Positions 45,507 to 55,748 of a DNA stretch of 64,000 nt are shown in pieces. This stretch comes from Myxococcus guangdongensis (GTDB taxonomy: Bacteria; Myxococcota; Myxococcia; Myxococcales; Myxococcaceae): positions 496,001 through 560,000 of the forward strand of contig NZ_JAJVKW010000003.1 in assembly GCF_024198255.1 (NCBI RefSeq), in the 5' to 3' direction. Within the stretch, counting starts at the first letter, position 1, and every line of letters begins with the position of its first letter. The notes beneath the pieces are model-generated. The model did not search any database and was not told where the DNA came from. It saw only the letters and a program-made list of their open reading frames with translations. The position numbers were made by a program, and so were the translations under genes.

Positions 45507-46523
45507 TCAGCTGTCGGGGAAGAGGTTGTCGAGGTCCTGTTGGGCCTGCGCGTCCTCCTGGGCCACCGCGTTCACGAAGGCCGAGGCCTTGTAGACGAAC
45601 CGCGAGGAGATGTTCTGCTCGAAGCTGCGCTGCTTGAGCAACGCCACGCGACGGCGCTCCCTCGCCCGCAGGTCCATGATGCCCGAGACCTCGTCGTCGA
45701 CGAGCTCCTTGACGATGCGGAGCGTGTTGAGGTCCGACAAGAACACCCAGGGGAGCTGCTCGGGCGTCAGCGGCACCAACGCGAGCTGGGGGTTCACGAC
45801 GAAGGCCACCAGCGCCCCGGCGAGCGCGACGCCCTGGCTCTGGAAGTACACCAGCGTGTCGTGGAGCGACTTCTTGTCGGGGCGATAGTGGCCGCTGTGG
45901 TTGGTGAGCATCTGCAACCGGCCGTTGAGGACGCGAATCTCCCCGGCGGACCGCGTCGGCGCGCCGCGCACGAAGGACGAGTGGGCGACCCGGTCCGCCT
46001 TGTCGAGGTGGTTGAAGACATACAACCGCTGCTCCAGGTCCAGCACATACCCACCGAAACACGCCTTGCCATGGGACTCCATGCGGGACGTGTCGAAGAG
46101 GGTCAGCTTCCCGCTGGGGTGGCGCCGATAGAAGAGCCCTCCGCGGATGAACACCTGGAAGGGGCGCGCCTGCCACTCGGCGAACATCCGCGTGCGCTGG
46201 CGGCCCTGCCCCAGCCCGTTGTCGATATCCCTCGAGGGCTGGTTCACCGTCAGCATCTTCCGGAACGGGCCCGGCTTCGCCCGCATCGTCATGCAGATGC
46301 TGCGCTCGCTCCGGTCATTCAGCAGCCGGCCGAGGATGTTCAAGTAGCGCGCGCGCCAGTCCGTCAGCGTATCGGCCTCGCCCTCATCCAACGCGTCCGG
46401 TGTCGCCAGGGCAGCCTTCGCCCCTGAGTAGATCTCCCAGGCCAGGGGCACCTGTTCCGACTCCTCGTCGACGATTTCGTAAAGGCTGTGCACGCTCTGA
46501 ATCTTCTCGAAGATCTCGGACAT
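45507..46523 (-). CDS. Unrecognised cytosolic protein with a TNHSGHYRP motif
   Basis: 338 aa, no signal or convincing membrane helix. Visible features are an N-terminal helical part, a beta-rich middle (FRKMLTVNQPSRDIDN, RHPSGKLTLFDTSR, CFGGYVLDLEQRLYVFNH) and the motif MLTNHSGHYRPDKKSLHDTLVYF. The latter, a G-H-Y-x-P followed by a helix, recurs in effector-like proteins I cannot place in a named family. Neighbours (nagZ, a DUF488 remnant) give no functional hint. Confidence 0.65.
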   Translation of the reverse strand: MSEIFEKIQSVHSLYEIVDEESEQVPLAWEIYSGAKAALATPDALDEGEADTLTDWRARYLNILGRLLNDRSERSICMTMRAKPGPFRKMLTVNQPSRDIDNGLGQGRQRTRMFAEWQARPFQVFIRGGLFYRRHPSGKLTLFDTSRMESHGKACFGGYVLDLEQRLYVFNHLDKADRVAHSSFVRGAPTRSAGEIRVLNGRLQMLTNHSGHYRPDKKSLHDTLVYFQSQGVALAGALVAFVVNPQLALVPLTPEQLPWVFLSDLNTLRIVKELVDDEVSGIMDLRARERRRVALLKQRSFEQNISSRFVYKASAFVNAVAQEDAQAQQDLDNLFPDS

Positions 46524-46544
46524 GGATGTGGGGAGCCATGGGGA

Positions 46545-46872
46545 AGGTCCAGGGGTGTGTTCGTCGGGAGGTGTGGCCGTGGCCTGTCGGGGTGACAGAG
46601 CAAGCGACGAGCCAGGGTCTGCTCATCTCGCACGCCGTCCTGGGAGGACCTGGGGCGGGCGCCTGACGCGTTCCCTGGGGACGCGCATGCGTTCGGGGCC
46701 ACCGCCATGACATGGGACGTCATGCCCGGCGGCCCGCGAGGGTGACGTGACGCTGCTGTACAGCGCGCGCGACGAGGACCACAACAGCGCGGTCGTCCTG
46801 AAGGACTACCTGGAGAAGCACCGGCGGCGTCCGGCCAGGCGTCGCCCACGCCATCGCCCCACGGTGCACTGA
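46545..46872 (+). pseudogene. DUF488-family remnant
   Basis: The end (46741-46872) encodes GDVTLLYSARDEDHNSAVVL then a KDYLEKH tail, the C-terminal hallmark of DUF488 proteins, terminating at TGA 46872. The N-terminal hallmark (V-D-R-x-W-P-R-G) seems to survive only as a frame-broken trace near 46558-46600. The middle is missing. No intact frame joins the two. Confidence 0.6.
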
Positions 46873-46962
46873 AGCGGGGGCTTGTTCCTCCCAGGACGAC
46901 TGCTACAAGGGCGCGCTGATGCTCCGAGGCACCTTCCGCGCCTCCGTTCAATCGAGGCCCTG

Positions 46963-48345
46963 ATGGATTTCGCCACGCTCGCGCTGTCTCCCCCGCTGCT
47001 CCAGGTCCTGGGGGAGCTCGGCTTCCAGTCCGCCACACCCATCCAGGCGCAGAGCATCCCCGTGCTGCTCCAGGGCAAGGACCTGGTCGGCCAGGCCCGC
47101 ACGGGCAGCGGCAAGACGGCCGCCTTCGCGCTGCCGCTTTTGCGTCAGGTGCGGCTCCAGGACCGCCGGGTCCAGTCGCTGGTGCTGTGCCCCACGCGCG
47201 AGCTGTGCGCGCAGGTGGCGGGCGAAATCCGCAAGCTGGGCCGCAGGCTCCCGGGGCTCCAGGTGCTGGTGCTCGCGGGCGGCCAGCCCATCCGCCCCCA
47301 GCTCGAGGCGCTGGAGAAGGGCGCGCACATCGCGGTGGGCACCCCCGGGCGAATCATCGACGTGCTGGACCGCGACGCGCTGGACACGCGCGGGATGGCC
47401 ACGGTGGTGCTGGACGAGGCGGACCGGATGCTCGACATGGGCTTTCGCGAGGACATGGAGCGCATCCTCGGCGCCATGCCGTCGCGCCGGCAGACGGTGC
47501 TCTTCTCCGCCACCTTCCCGCCGGACATCGCGGCCCTGAGCCGCGCGTTCCAGAAGGAGCCGGTGCGCGTGACGGTGGAGGACACCGAGGCTGCGCCGCC
47601 CATCCGCCAGCTGCGCTACGACTCCGCGCCGGACGACAAGCCGGCGAAGCTGCTCAAGGTCCTCCACCGCCACATGCCGGCGTCCGCCATCGTCTTCTGC
47701 AACCACAAGGCGACGGTGGTGGAGCTGACGAAGTCGCTCTCCGACGCGGGCGTCAGCGTGGACGGGCTGCAGGGTGACCTGGAGCAGTTCGAGCGAGACC
47801 GCGTCATGGCGAAGTTCCGCAACCTCAGCACGCGCGTGCTGGTGGCCACGGACGTGGCGGGGCGAGGCATCGACGTGGAGGCGCTCGACGCCGTCGTCAA
47901 CTTCGACATGCCCTTCCAACCCGAGCCGTACGTGCACCGCATCGGCCGCACCGGCCGCGCGGGCCGCACCGGCCTCGCCATCGCGCTGGTGACGCCGCGC
48001 GACGAGCGCAAGGTGGAGGAGATCGAACAGGCCCTCGGCGTGAAGCTGGAGACGGGGGACCAAGCCGCGCTCGAGGAGACGTTCATGAAGCCCGGCGCGC
48101 TCGGCTCCGAGTGGGAGACGCTCTACATCTCCGCCGGTCGCAAGGACAAGATGCGGCCGGGCGACATCCTCGGCGCGCTGACGGGTGAGGCGGGCGGGTT
48201 CGCCGCGACGGACGTGGGCAAGATTGAAATCCAGGACCACATCGCCTACGTCGCCGTCGCCCGGCGCGTGTCCCGCATCGCCTTCCAGCGCTTGAGCGAG
48301 GGCCGCATCAAGGGCCGCAAGCACAAGATCGAACGCGTGAAGTAG
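46963..48345 (+). CDS. dbpA: DEAD-box ATP-dependent RNA helicase DbpA
   Basis: 460 aa, close to E. coli DbpA. Q motif (FQSATPIQAQSIP), Walker A ARTGSGKT, PTRELCAQV, VLDEADRM (DEAD), FSATF, ATDVAGRGIDV and HRIGRTGRAGR. The last ~75 residues (KMRPGDILGALTGEAGGF ... IGKIEIQD-like, RIKGRKHKIERVK) form the DbpA RNA-binding domain that targets 23S rRNA hairpin 92. ATG 46963 with GAGG upstream is chosen over a start at 46882. It acts in 50S assembly. Confidence 0.93.
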   Translation: MDFATLALSPPLLQVLGELGFQSATPIQAQSIPVLLQGKDLVGQARTGSGKTAAFALPLLRQVRLQDRRVQSLVLCPTRELCAQVAGEIRKLGRRLPGLQVLVLAGGQPIRPQLEALEKGAHIAVGTPGRIIDVLDRDALDTRGMATVVLDEADRMLDMGFREDMERILGAMPSRRQTVLFSATFPPDIAALSRAFQKEPVRVTVEDTEAAPPIRQLRYDSAPDDKPAKLLKVLHRHMPASAIVFCNHKATVVELTKSLSDAGVSVDGLQGDLEQFERDRVMAKFRNLSTRVLVATDVAGRGIDVEALDAVVNFDMPFQPEPYVHRIGRTGRAGRTGLAIALVTPRDERKVEEIEQALGVKLETGDQAALEETFMKPGALGSEWETLYISAGRKDKMRPGDILGALTGEAGGFAATDVGKIEIQDHIAYVAVARRVSRIAFQRLSEGRIKGRKHKIERVK

Positions 48346-48351
48346 CGCCGC

Positions 48352-49245
48352 TCACGGAGGCGGCGGGAGCCTGCGCACCTCGAAGTCGAACGCGCGCAGG
48401 TGCCCTCGCAGGAAGTCCGCGATGTAGCCCAGGTCCGCGGAGAAGGGCGCCGAGTCCAGGAGCGCGAGGGCCTCGTCCCGCTTCTCCAGCTCGCGATAGG
48501 CCTCTACTCGCAGCAGCCGATGCTCGTCCGAGTCCGAGACGACGAGCGAGGCCAGCACGTGCAGGTTGCTGAGCACCGCCCGCGTGCGCCTCCAGGGACT
48601 GCGCCACGATTCCCCCTGGTGATGGGGCGCGTTGCTCATCCACCACAGGTGCTGGCGCGCCTCCCACTCCCACGCGGGGGGCTGCAGCAGGTTCTCCCGC
48701 AGGACGAACTGGAGCTCCGCCTCGGACGGGTGCTCCAGCCTGGGCGCCTCCTTCCACTCGCGCGGGAGCAGCGAGCGCGTCGTCTGCACCGAGGTGGATT
48801 CCAACGAGACGCGCGCGCCCAGCTCCACCAGGCGCTTGGAGAGCCGTCCCGCCACGTCCTCGCTCCACGCGCCCAGCGACGCTGGGAGCTTGTCGAGCAC
48901 TCGCCGGGCCTCCGTCGGCGACTTCCCCAGCTCGCGACTCAACAGGTGCATCACCTCGGCACGGCGCCCGCCGGCGTGGGCGAGCGTGACGCGGGTGGCG
49001 GGCTCCTCGTGAGGCACGGTGCGCTCCGTGAGTTCGCCCAGTGGGCGTGACTCACTCGCCCGGAACAGCTCTCGGCACGAAGCACAGCGGGAGAAGACCG
49101 GGACGCGCAGCGCCATCGGTGGGTCCTCCCACCAGCCATCCGTCCATACCGTCAGGCCCAGCGTGTTGAAGCTGGCGAGTGACCGGCGCCGGTGCGGCGC
49201 TCCACAGTGTGGACAGGCGACGACGTCGTCGGGGCCGGGCAGCAT
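48352..49245 (-). CDS. Zinc-ribbon protein with an L7/L12-CTD-like segment
   Basis: 297 aa, unrecognised overall. Two CxxC pairs (CPHCG near 11 and CASC near 54) form a zinc ribbon. Residues about 84-150 (VTLAHAGGRRAEVMHLLSRE, then SPTEARRVLDKLP and VELGARVSLES) follow the beta-alpha-alpha-beta-alpha-beta pattern of the ribosomal L7/L12 C-terminal domain. The C-terminal third is helical and Trp-rich. It converges on dbpA, 6 nt from its stop, so the shared ribosome theme may be coincidence. ATG 49245. Confidence 0.65.
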   Translation of the reverse strand: MLPGPDDVVACPHCGAPHRRRSLASFNTLGLTVWTDGWWEDPPMALRVPVFSRCASCRELFRASESRPLGELTERTVPHEEPATRVTLAHAGGRRAEVMHLLSRELGKSPTEARRVLDKLPASLGAWSEDVAGRLSKRLVELGARVSLESTSVQTTRSLLPREWKEAPRLEHPSEAELQFVLRENLLQPPAWEWEARQHLWWMSNAPHHQGESWRSPWRRTRAVLSNLHVLASLVVSDSDEHRLLRVEAYRELEKRDEALALLDSAPFSADLGYIADFLRGHLRAFDFEVRRLPPPP

Positions 49246-49256
49246 GGCCCCGAAGT

Positions 49257-51355
49257 CTACTTGCGCAGCAGCGTGCCCTCGAAGAAGAACGCCACGCACG
49301 CGGCCAGGATGAGCCACGTCCACAGCGGCACCGAGGGTCGGTCCTCGTCACCGCTGGACGCCTTCACCGTCTCCTCGCCGAAGTACGCGGTGAGCGTCTC
49401 CTGCGGCACGCGCGTCAAGTCGCTCTCGGCCGGCTCCAACGTCGCCGCGAAGGACAGCGCGGGCACCATCTTCCCGTCCGCGCCCAGCACCGAGTACGCC
49501 CCCGGCTCCAGCACGGGCCCCGCCACGAAGGCGCCATCCGTCTGCTCCTTCAGCGGCAGCTCCGAGCCGTCCGGGGCCTTCACCGCCGTCACCTTCTGCG
49601 AGCCCTCCGGACGCAGCGTCGCCAGCTCGCCCACGCGCACGCGCACCTCCTCGCGCTCCTCCAGTGAGCCGGTGAGGTACGCCGCGAAGCGCTGCATCAG
49701 CGGCAGGAAGCTGGTGCGGATGGCGAAGTCGCTCCAGTCGCGGTCCACCGTGCTGGTGAACAGCGCCACGCGGCCCTTGCCCTTGCGCATCACCGCGACC
49801 GCGGGCGCCCCGTCCTCGTACGTGGCCAGCACCTGGCTGGCGCCGGGGGACGTGGGGTTGTCCGCCTCCAGGAGCATGTAGCGGTAGAAGCGCGCGCCCA
49901 CGAGGCCTTCCTCGGCGCGTCCGGTGAAGGGCGAGAAGAGCACGTGCTCCTGCTTCACCTGCGCCAGCCGCGCCGCCTTGGTCTCCGCCTCCGGGTCCGT
50001 GTCGCGCTCGGCGCTGGTGCGCAGCACGCGCAGCGGCCGGGGCAGCACCGCGCCCAACCGCTGGTTGTAGTCCTCCGTGTTCACCCGGTCGCCCATGCTG
50101 ACGAACAGGCCGCCGCCGTTCTCCACGAAGGTGGACAGCCGCGCCGCCTCCTCCGCGTTCGGCGCCGCCACGTTGAGCAGCAGCACCAAATCGTAGGTGG
50201 AGAAGTCCTCGCGCAGCCCCACCTCCGCGTCGCGCACGGCCACCTCCACCGGAGAGCCCGGCGCCGTCAGCGCCGCGTCCACGAAGAAGGCCTCATCCCG
50301 GTATCGCGTCGCGTGCGGCGCGCCATTGACCACCAGCGCCTTGAGCGCGCGGGGCACCGGCAGCACGAAGGCCCGTCGGTCATCCTCCGCCAGCGCGTCC
50401 GGCGCGAGCGTCACCTGGCCCACCACCGTGCCACCTTGAGGGAAGCGCACCGTGAGCGCCTTCTGCGTGGTGCCACCGGCGGGCACGTCGACGAAGCCCT
50501 TGGCCAGCGTCGTCTCGCCCGTGCGCACCGCGGCCTCCAAATCCTTCACCGCCTCCGTCCCGAAGTTGCGCACCGTGAAGGTGAACTGGAACGCGCGCGG
50601 GCCGGCCTGCAGCGCGGGCTCCACCTTGAGGTCCACGATGGCGTGGTTGGCGAGCGTCTCCTTGCCCTCGGCCACGTCGCGCAGCACCACCTCCGGCTTC
50701 ACCGGCGCGCCCGTGGGGCCCTTCACCGTGGGCGGCGGAGCCTCCAGCCGGAACGCCGTGGCCGCCATGTCGGAGACCACCACCAGCCGCTTGGCCGGCA
50801 TCGGGTTCTCCTCCAGCGAGCGCGCCGCCAGGTCCATGCAGCGCGACAAGTCGGCGCCCCCGTACGTCGGCTTCGCCTCGTCCACGATGGCGCGCAGCCG
50901 GCCCCGGTCGAACCCCGGCGGCGGCGGCGAGGCGGGCGAGCCCGTGCACACCACCACCGTGGCGGGCTCCTCGGGCAGCAAATCCTTCAGCGCGTCACGC
51001 GCCTCGTCCCGACCCCGCTCGAACAGCGACGTGCCGTCCGACCAGCGCATGGACAGGGACGCGTCCAGGATGATGGCCGTCGCGGCCGGGCCCTTCACCA
51101 CCTGCGCGGCCTGCGCGTCGCGCGTCAGCTCCGGCCGGGCGAGCGCGAAGGGGATGGCCAGCAGGATGAGCGTGCGCAGCGCGTACAACAGCAGGCGCTT
51201 CAACTTGAGGCGGCTGGCGGTGCGCTTCTGGCTTCTGAGCACGAAGGCCAGCGGACCGAACGGATGGGGACGCGGCCTTCTCCGGTCGAACAGGTGCACC
51301 AGCAGGGGGATGAGGGCGCCCAGCGCGCCCAGCAGCATCCACGGATTGCCGAACG

Positions 51356-51359
<4 letters not shown>
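49257..51359 (-). CDS. BatA/VWA-domain membrane protein of MoxR operon
   Basis: 700 aa. An N-terminal BatA-type region (NPWMLLGALGALIPLLVHLFDRR; two membrane segments) is followed by a VWA-like domain with DASLSM (MIDAS D-x-S-x-S form), a large beta-rich region with a glutamine-amidotransferase-like fold (VENGGGLFVSMGD), and a final membrane helix. GTG 51359 overlaps the DUF58 gene by 4 nt. With MoxR and DUF58 it probably forms a membrane-associated chaperone/assembly complex. Confidence 0.85.
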
Positions 51360-52234
<875 letters not shown>

Positions 52235-52240
52235 GCGGCG

Positions 52241-53269
52241 CTAGCCCTTCACCACCGTGAGGAGCTGGTCGACCAGCTTCACGGACGTGATTCCCTCGCT
52301 CTCCGCGGTGAAGTTGGGCAGCACGCGGTGGCGCAGCACGGGCCGCGCCAGCGCGCGCACGTCCTCCACCGTCGCCACGAAGCGCCCGTGCAGGATGGCG
52401 CGCGCCTTGGCCGCGAGCACCAGGTACTGGCTGGCGCGAGGACCCGCGCCCCACGACACGTTCTTCGCCACGAAGTCCGGCACGCCCGCCTCCTTGGGGC
52501 GGGTGTTGCGCACCAGCTCCACCGCGAAGCGCACCACGTGGTCCGGCACCGGCACGCGCCGCACCAGATCCTGGAGCGCGACGATGCGCTCGGGAGACAG
52601 AATCTTCTCGAGCGCCGGCTGCTCGCCGCCGGTGGTGCTCTTGACGATTTGAATCTCCTCCTCGGCGGTGGGGTAGCCCACGTCCACCAGGAACATGAAC
52701 CGGTCCAGCTGCGCCTCGGGCAGGGGGTAGGTGCCCTCCTGCTCGATGGGGTTCTGCGTGGCGAAGACGAGGAAGGGCGGGGCCAGCGGATACGTGCGGC
52801 CGCCGGCGGTGATGCGGTACTCCTGCATGGCCTGCAGCAGCGCGGCCTGCGTCTTGGGCGGCGTGCGGTTCACCTCGTCGGCCAGGATGATGTTGGCGAA
52901 CAGGGGGCCCTGCACGAAGCGGAAGTTGCGCCGGCCGGTGGTGCGGTCCTCCTCCAGGATGTCCGTGCCGGTGATGTCCGAGGGCATCAGGTCCGGGGTG
53001 AACTGGATGCGGTTGAAGGACAGGTTCAGCACGTCCGCCAGCGTGGAGATGAGCAGCGTCTTGGCCAGGCCCGGCACGCCGACGAACAGGCAGTGGCCCC
53101 GGCTGAAGAGCGAGATGAGCAGGTGCTCCACCACCTCGCGCTGCCCGACGACGCGCTTCTCGATTTGGGCGACGATGGCGTTACGGGCCTCGGCAAGCTC
53201 CTCGACTGCGCGGAGGTCGTCGCTCGAGGCGTCGGGCACGGGACGTGGGGCGGGGGCGGCGCTTTCCAT
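52241..53269 (-). CDS. MoxR-family AAA+ ATPase
   Basis: 342 aa. Walker A GVPGLAKT, Walker B/helix IILADEVNRTPPKTQAALLQAM, sensor 1 ATQNPIEQEGTYPLPEAQLDRF, sensor 2 region with GPRASQYL. Typical MoxR length. It heads the three-gene operon and likely remodels or activates VWA proteins, with the BatA-like protein as candidate substrate. Confidence 0.94.
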   Translation of the reverse strand: MESAAPAPRPVPDASSDDLRAVEELAEARNAIVAQIEKRVVGQREVVEHLLISLFSRGHCLFVGVPGLAKTLLISTLADVLNLSFNRIQFTPDLMPSDITGTDILEEDRTTGRRNFRFVQGPLFANIILADEVNRTPPKTQAALLQAMQEYRITAGGRTYPLAPPFLVFATQNPIEQEGTYPLPEAQLDRFMFLVDVGYPTAEEEIQIVKSTTGGEQPALEKILSPERIVALQDLVRRVPVPDHVVRFAVELVRNTRPKEAGVPDFVAKNVSWGAGPRASQYLVLAAKARAILHGRFVATVEDVRALARPVLRHRVLPNFTAESEGITSVKLVDQLLTVVKG

Positions 53270-53537
53270 GGAAGGAGTCTCTTAATTCGCGGGCGGCGCC
53301 CGGACCAACGGTTTCCTCCGACCGAGCGGCCGAGTCGTGCGGTGGCAACCGTTGGAGTGGGGGCCTATTCCGCTGTCACACACTCGGGGGACGCGGCCCG
53401 GAGGCCCCAGTCGCCTGCATGCCCCCCGGGCGGGTGCCTCCCCCCGAGGGACAGGGGGAATGCCACGTCCCGGACACGCTGCTTACCGTCTCCGGAGAGC
53501 CGGCTCGCGAAGGACGGCGGCGGCTCGGGGAGCGCGC

Positions 53538-54914
53538 ATGCGGTCAGAGCGAGCGGGGCGTTGGTTCCAGGGCTGGCGGTGGCTCGCGCCATTGGCCCTC
53601 CTGTGGGGCGTGGGGCTGGCGTGTGGCTCGGAGCCGGGCGCCCCCGAAGCCCCTGGGGAGGAGGCCGCGCCGGGCACGGACGACGGCGCCAACGCGGGCT
53701 CGGGGACGATGCCGCCGAAGTCGGGCACCCAGCCGCCCTCCGAGGGCGAGGGCGCACAGGTGCCCTGGGAGGCCCGGGTGGGCGGGCCCCAGGACGACTC
53801 GGGGACGGGCGTCGCCGTGGGGCGCGACGGGGATGTGGTGCTGGTGGTGTCGCAGTCGCCCCGGCAGGACGCGGACCGCGAGCCGGTGGCCGGGGAGCGG
53901 CTGGGGGTGGTGCTGGGGCGGTACGGGGCGGATGGGACGCCGCGCTGGACGCGGGAGTTCCCTCGCGAGCGGCTGTCCGATTTGCGCGTGGCGGCGTCAC
54001 CGGGCCCGGACGGCGCGGTGTTCCTCACGGGCAACGCGTTCCTGTACCCGGCGAACTTCGGGCTGGGCCCGGCGCAGGACGGCTTCCTGGTGCGCTTCTC
54101 CGAGGACGGCGAGGCGACGTGGCAGCAGCGCGTGGGGCAGAAGGCCCAGGCGGTGGTGGCGGACGTGGAGGGCGGCGCGGTGGTGGCGGGCGAGGAGTGG
54201 GTGGGGGCGCTGAAGGACCCGGTGCTGACGCACTACGCGGCGGACGGCTCGGTGCGCTGGACGCGGCGCTTCACCGGGACGGGCGAGGACACGGCGCTGC
54301 ACGCGGTGGCGCTGGCGCCGTCGGGGCGCGTGGTGCTCGCCGGGCAGTTGGAGGACACGCTGGAGGTGGACGGTGAGTCCTTCGGCGCGAAGGGGCGTCG
54401 CGGCTTCGTGGTGCTGGAGTTCGACGAGGCGGGGAAGCTGGTGTGGGGCCGCGAACTGCCGGGGGCCAAGGGCCGGGTGACGGCGGTGGCGGTGGGGCCG
54501 CAGGGCGGCGTCTCCGTGGCGGGCGACTTCGCGGGGCTGCTCGTGTGGGGCGGCACGTCGCTGGGGACGCAGGGGCCGTTCGTGTTCGCCGTGGGCGCCG
54601 AGGGCGAGGTGCGCTGGCTGAAGCAGCCCGAGTGCGGCGAGGAGGCCCAGGAGGGCGTGGCCGCGGCGGTCGACGAGTCGGGCGCTGTCTCCGTGGCCTG
54701 CGGTGACGTGCTCACGCGCTATCCCATGGACGGCTCGGACCAGGCGCGGCGCGTGCTGAGGGCGCGGGAGTGTCCGAGCGGACAGTGCGCGCTCGCGGTG
54801 ACGGGGCTCGCGGCGATGCCGGGACAGGGGCTCGTGGCCTCGGGCTGGCTGCGCGAGGGCGGAGGGGACGCGTGGAACCAGGACGCGCTCCTGTGGCGAA
54901 TCGCTCCCTGGTGA
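53538..54914 (+). CDS. Lipoprotein with beta-propeller-like repeats
   Basis: 458 aa, lipoprotein signal (WGVGLAC, Cys29) and an Asp/Gly/Pro-rich linker (about 30-75). The rest holds about seven repeats of the form G-x-V-x-V-A-G-x-F/L followed by Asp-x-x-G-x-x-x-W (e.g. VVLAGQLEDTLEVDGESFG, EAGKLVWGREL), typical of myxobacterial propeller lipoproteins. ATG 53538 is chosen for its signal. Role unknown. The divergent gap to moxR is 268 nt. Confidence 0.75.
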   Translation: MRSERAGRWFQGWRWLAPLALLWGVGLACGSEPGAPEAPGEEAAPGTDDGANAGSGTMPPKSGTQPPSEGEGAQVPWEARVGGPQDDSGTGVAVGRDGDVVLVVSQSPRQDADREPVAGERLGVVLGRYGADGTPRWTREFPRERLSDLRVAASPGPDGAVFLTGNAFLYPANFGLGPAQDGFLVRFSEDGEATWQQRVGQKAQAVVADVEGGAVVAGEEWVGALKDPVLTHYAADGSVRWTRRFTGTGEDTALHAVALAPSGRVVLAGQLEDTLEVDGESFGAKGRRGFVVLEFDEAGKLVWGRELPGAKGRVTAVAVGPQGGVSVAGDFAGLLVWGGTSLGTQGPFVFAVGAEGEVRWLKQPECGEEAQEGVAAAVDESGAVSVACGDVLTRYPMDGSDQARRVLRARECPSGQCALAVTGLAAMPGQGLVASGWLREGGGDAWNQDALLWRIAPW

Positions 54915-54940
54915 CGTGATTCGGAACACGTCGGAAGAAG

Positions 54941-54970
54941 TTGACGCGTCGGAAGTTTCCGACGTATTAC
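54941..54970 (+). promoter_or_regulatory. ArsR-type promoter with operator in the -35/-10 spacer
   Basis: -35 TTGACG (54941-54946) and -10 TATTAC (54965-54970) are separated by 18 nt filled by the palindrome CGTCGGAAGTTTCCGACG (54947-54964; 8-bp arms, 2-nt centre). An isolated half-site CGTCGGAAG lies just upstream (54929-54937). Repressor binding would block polymerase directly. The ArsR ATG lies 8 nt beyond the -10, so the mRNA may be leaderless. Confidence 0.8.
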
Positions 54971-54977
54971 TTCGCGC

Positions 54978-55295
54978 ATGCAGAAGGTCGACGTCTTCTC
55001 CGCGCTCGCCAATCCGGTGAGGCGCGAGATTCTGGTGCAGTTGCGCAAGGGGCCTCGCAAGGTGGGAGACCTGGCGAGTCACTTCGACGTGGGACGGCCG
55101 GCGGTGTCGGAGCACCTCCAGGTCTTGCGCAAGGCGAGCCTCGTGCGCGAGGAGCCCCGGGGGCGCGAGCGCTACTACCACCTGGACCCGCGTCCGCTGT
55201 CCGAGGTCGGCGGCTGGCTGGAGACGTTCGAGCGCTATTGGAAGCAGCGGCTCGGCGACCTCGAACAGCTTCTCGACGAGGAGGACGGTTCATGA
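54978..55295 (+). CDS. ArsR-family repressor of an AHSA1-domain gene
   Basis: 105 aa. wHTH KVGDLASHFDVGRPAVSEHLQVLRKASLV followed by the wing RGRERYYHLDP. No metal-binding ELCVC motif, so it is the type paired with SRPBCC/AHSA1 genes rather than an arsenic sensor. The stop overlaps the next start (ATGA). Confidence 0.93.
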   Translation: MQKVDVFSALANPVRREILVQLRKGPRKVGDLASHFDVGRPAVSEHLQVLRKASLVREEPRGRERYYHLDPRPLSEVGGWLETFERYWKQRLGDLEQLLDEEDGS

Positions 55296-55690
55296 AGGAA
55301 GCCGGAGTGATTCGAGTCACCCACGTCTATTCGCAGCCGCCGGCGAAGGTGTGGCGCGCGCTCACCGAGCCCGCGCTGGTGGCGCGCTGGTGGGCCCCGG
55401 GCGACATCCGCGCCGAGGTGGGGCACCGCTTCGAGATGGACATGGGCCCGTGGGGCAAGCAGCGCTGCGAGGTGCTCGCCGTGGAGCCCGAGCGGCTGTT
55501 CCGCATCCAGTTCGCGCTGAACACCACCATCACCTGGGCGCTGGTGTCGGAGGGGACGGGGACGCGGCTGGAGCTGACGCACGAAGGGTTTGATTTGGAC
55601 TCGCCGATGGGCCGTCGCGCCTTCGAGGGCATGCAGCCCGGATGGCCGGGCGTGCTCGCGCGCATCGCCCCGGTGGCCGAGGAACTCTGA
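55292..55690 (+). CDS. SRPBCC/AHSA1-domain protein
   Basis: 132 aa with the AHSA1 START-like fold: IRVTHVYSQPPAKVWRALTEP, WWAPGDIRAEVGHRFEMDMGPWG, GTRLELTHEGFD, and C-terminal FEGMQPGWPGVLARI. Coupled to ArsR by a 4-nt overlap. These pairs are common; the ligand is usually a small hydrophobic molecule and is unknown here. Confidence 0.9.
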   Translation: MKEAGVIRVTHVYSQPPAKVWRALTEPALVARWWAPGDIRAEVGHRFEMDMGPWGKQRCEVLAVEPERLFRIQFALNTTITWALVSEGTGTRLELTHEGFDLDSPMGRRAFEGMQPGWPGVLARIAPVAEEL

Positions 55691-55699
55691 CGCGCAGGG

Positions 55700-55730
55700 G
55701 CCCCGCCCGGAGCGTGTCGTCGGGCGGGGC
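55700..55730 (+). terminator. Terminator hairpin after ArsR/AHSA1 operon
   Basis: GCCCCGCCCG - 11 nt - CGGGCGGGGC, perfect 10-bp stem followed by TGTTGC, 9 nt after the AHSA1 stop and between convergent genes. Confidence 0.7.
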
Positions 55731-55748
55731 TGTTGCAGTCGGGTGAGG

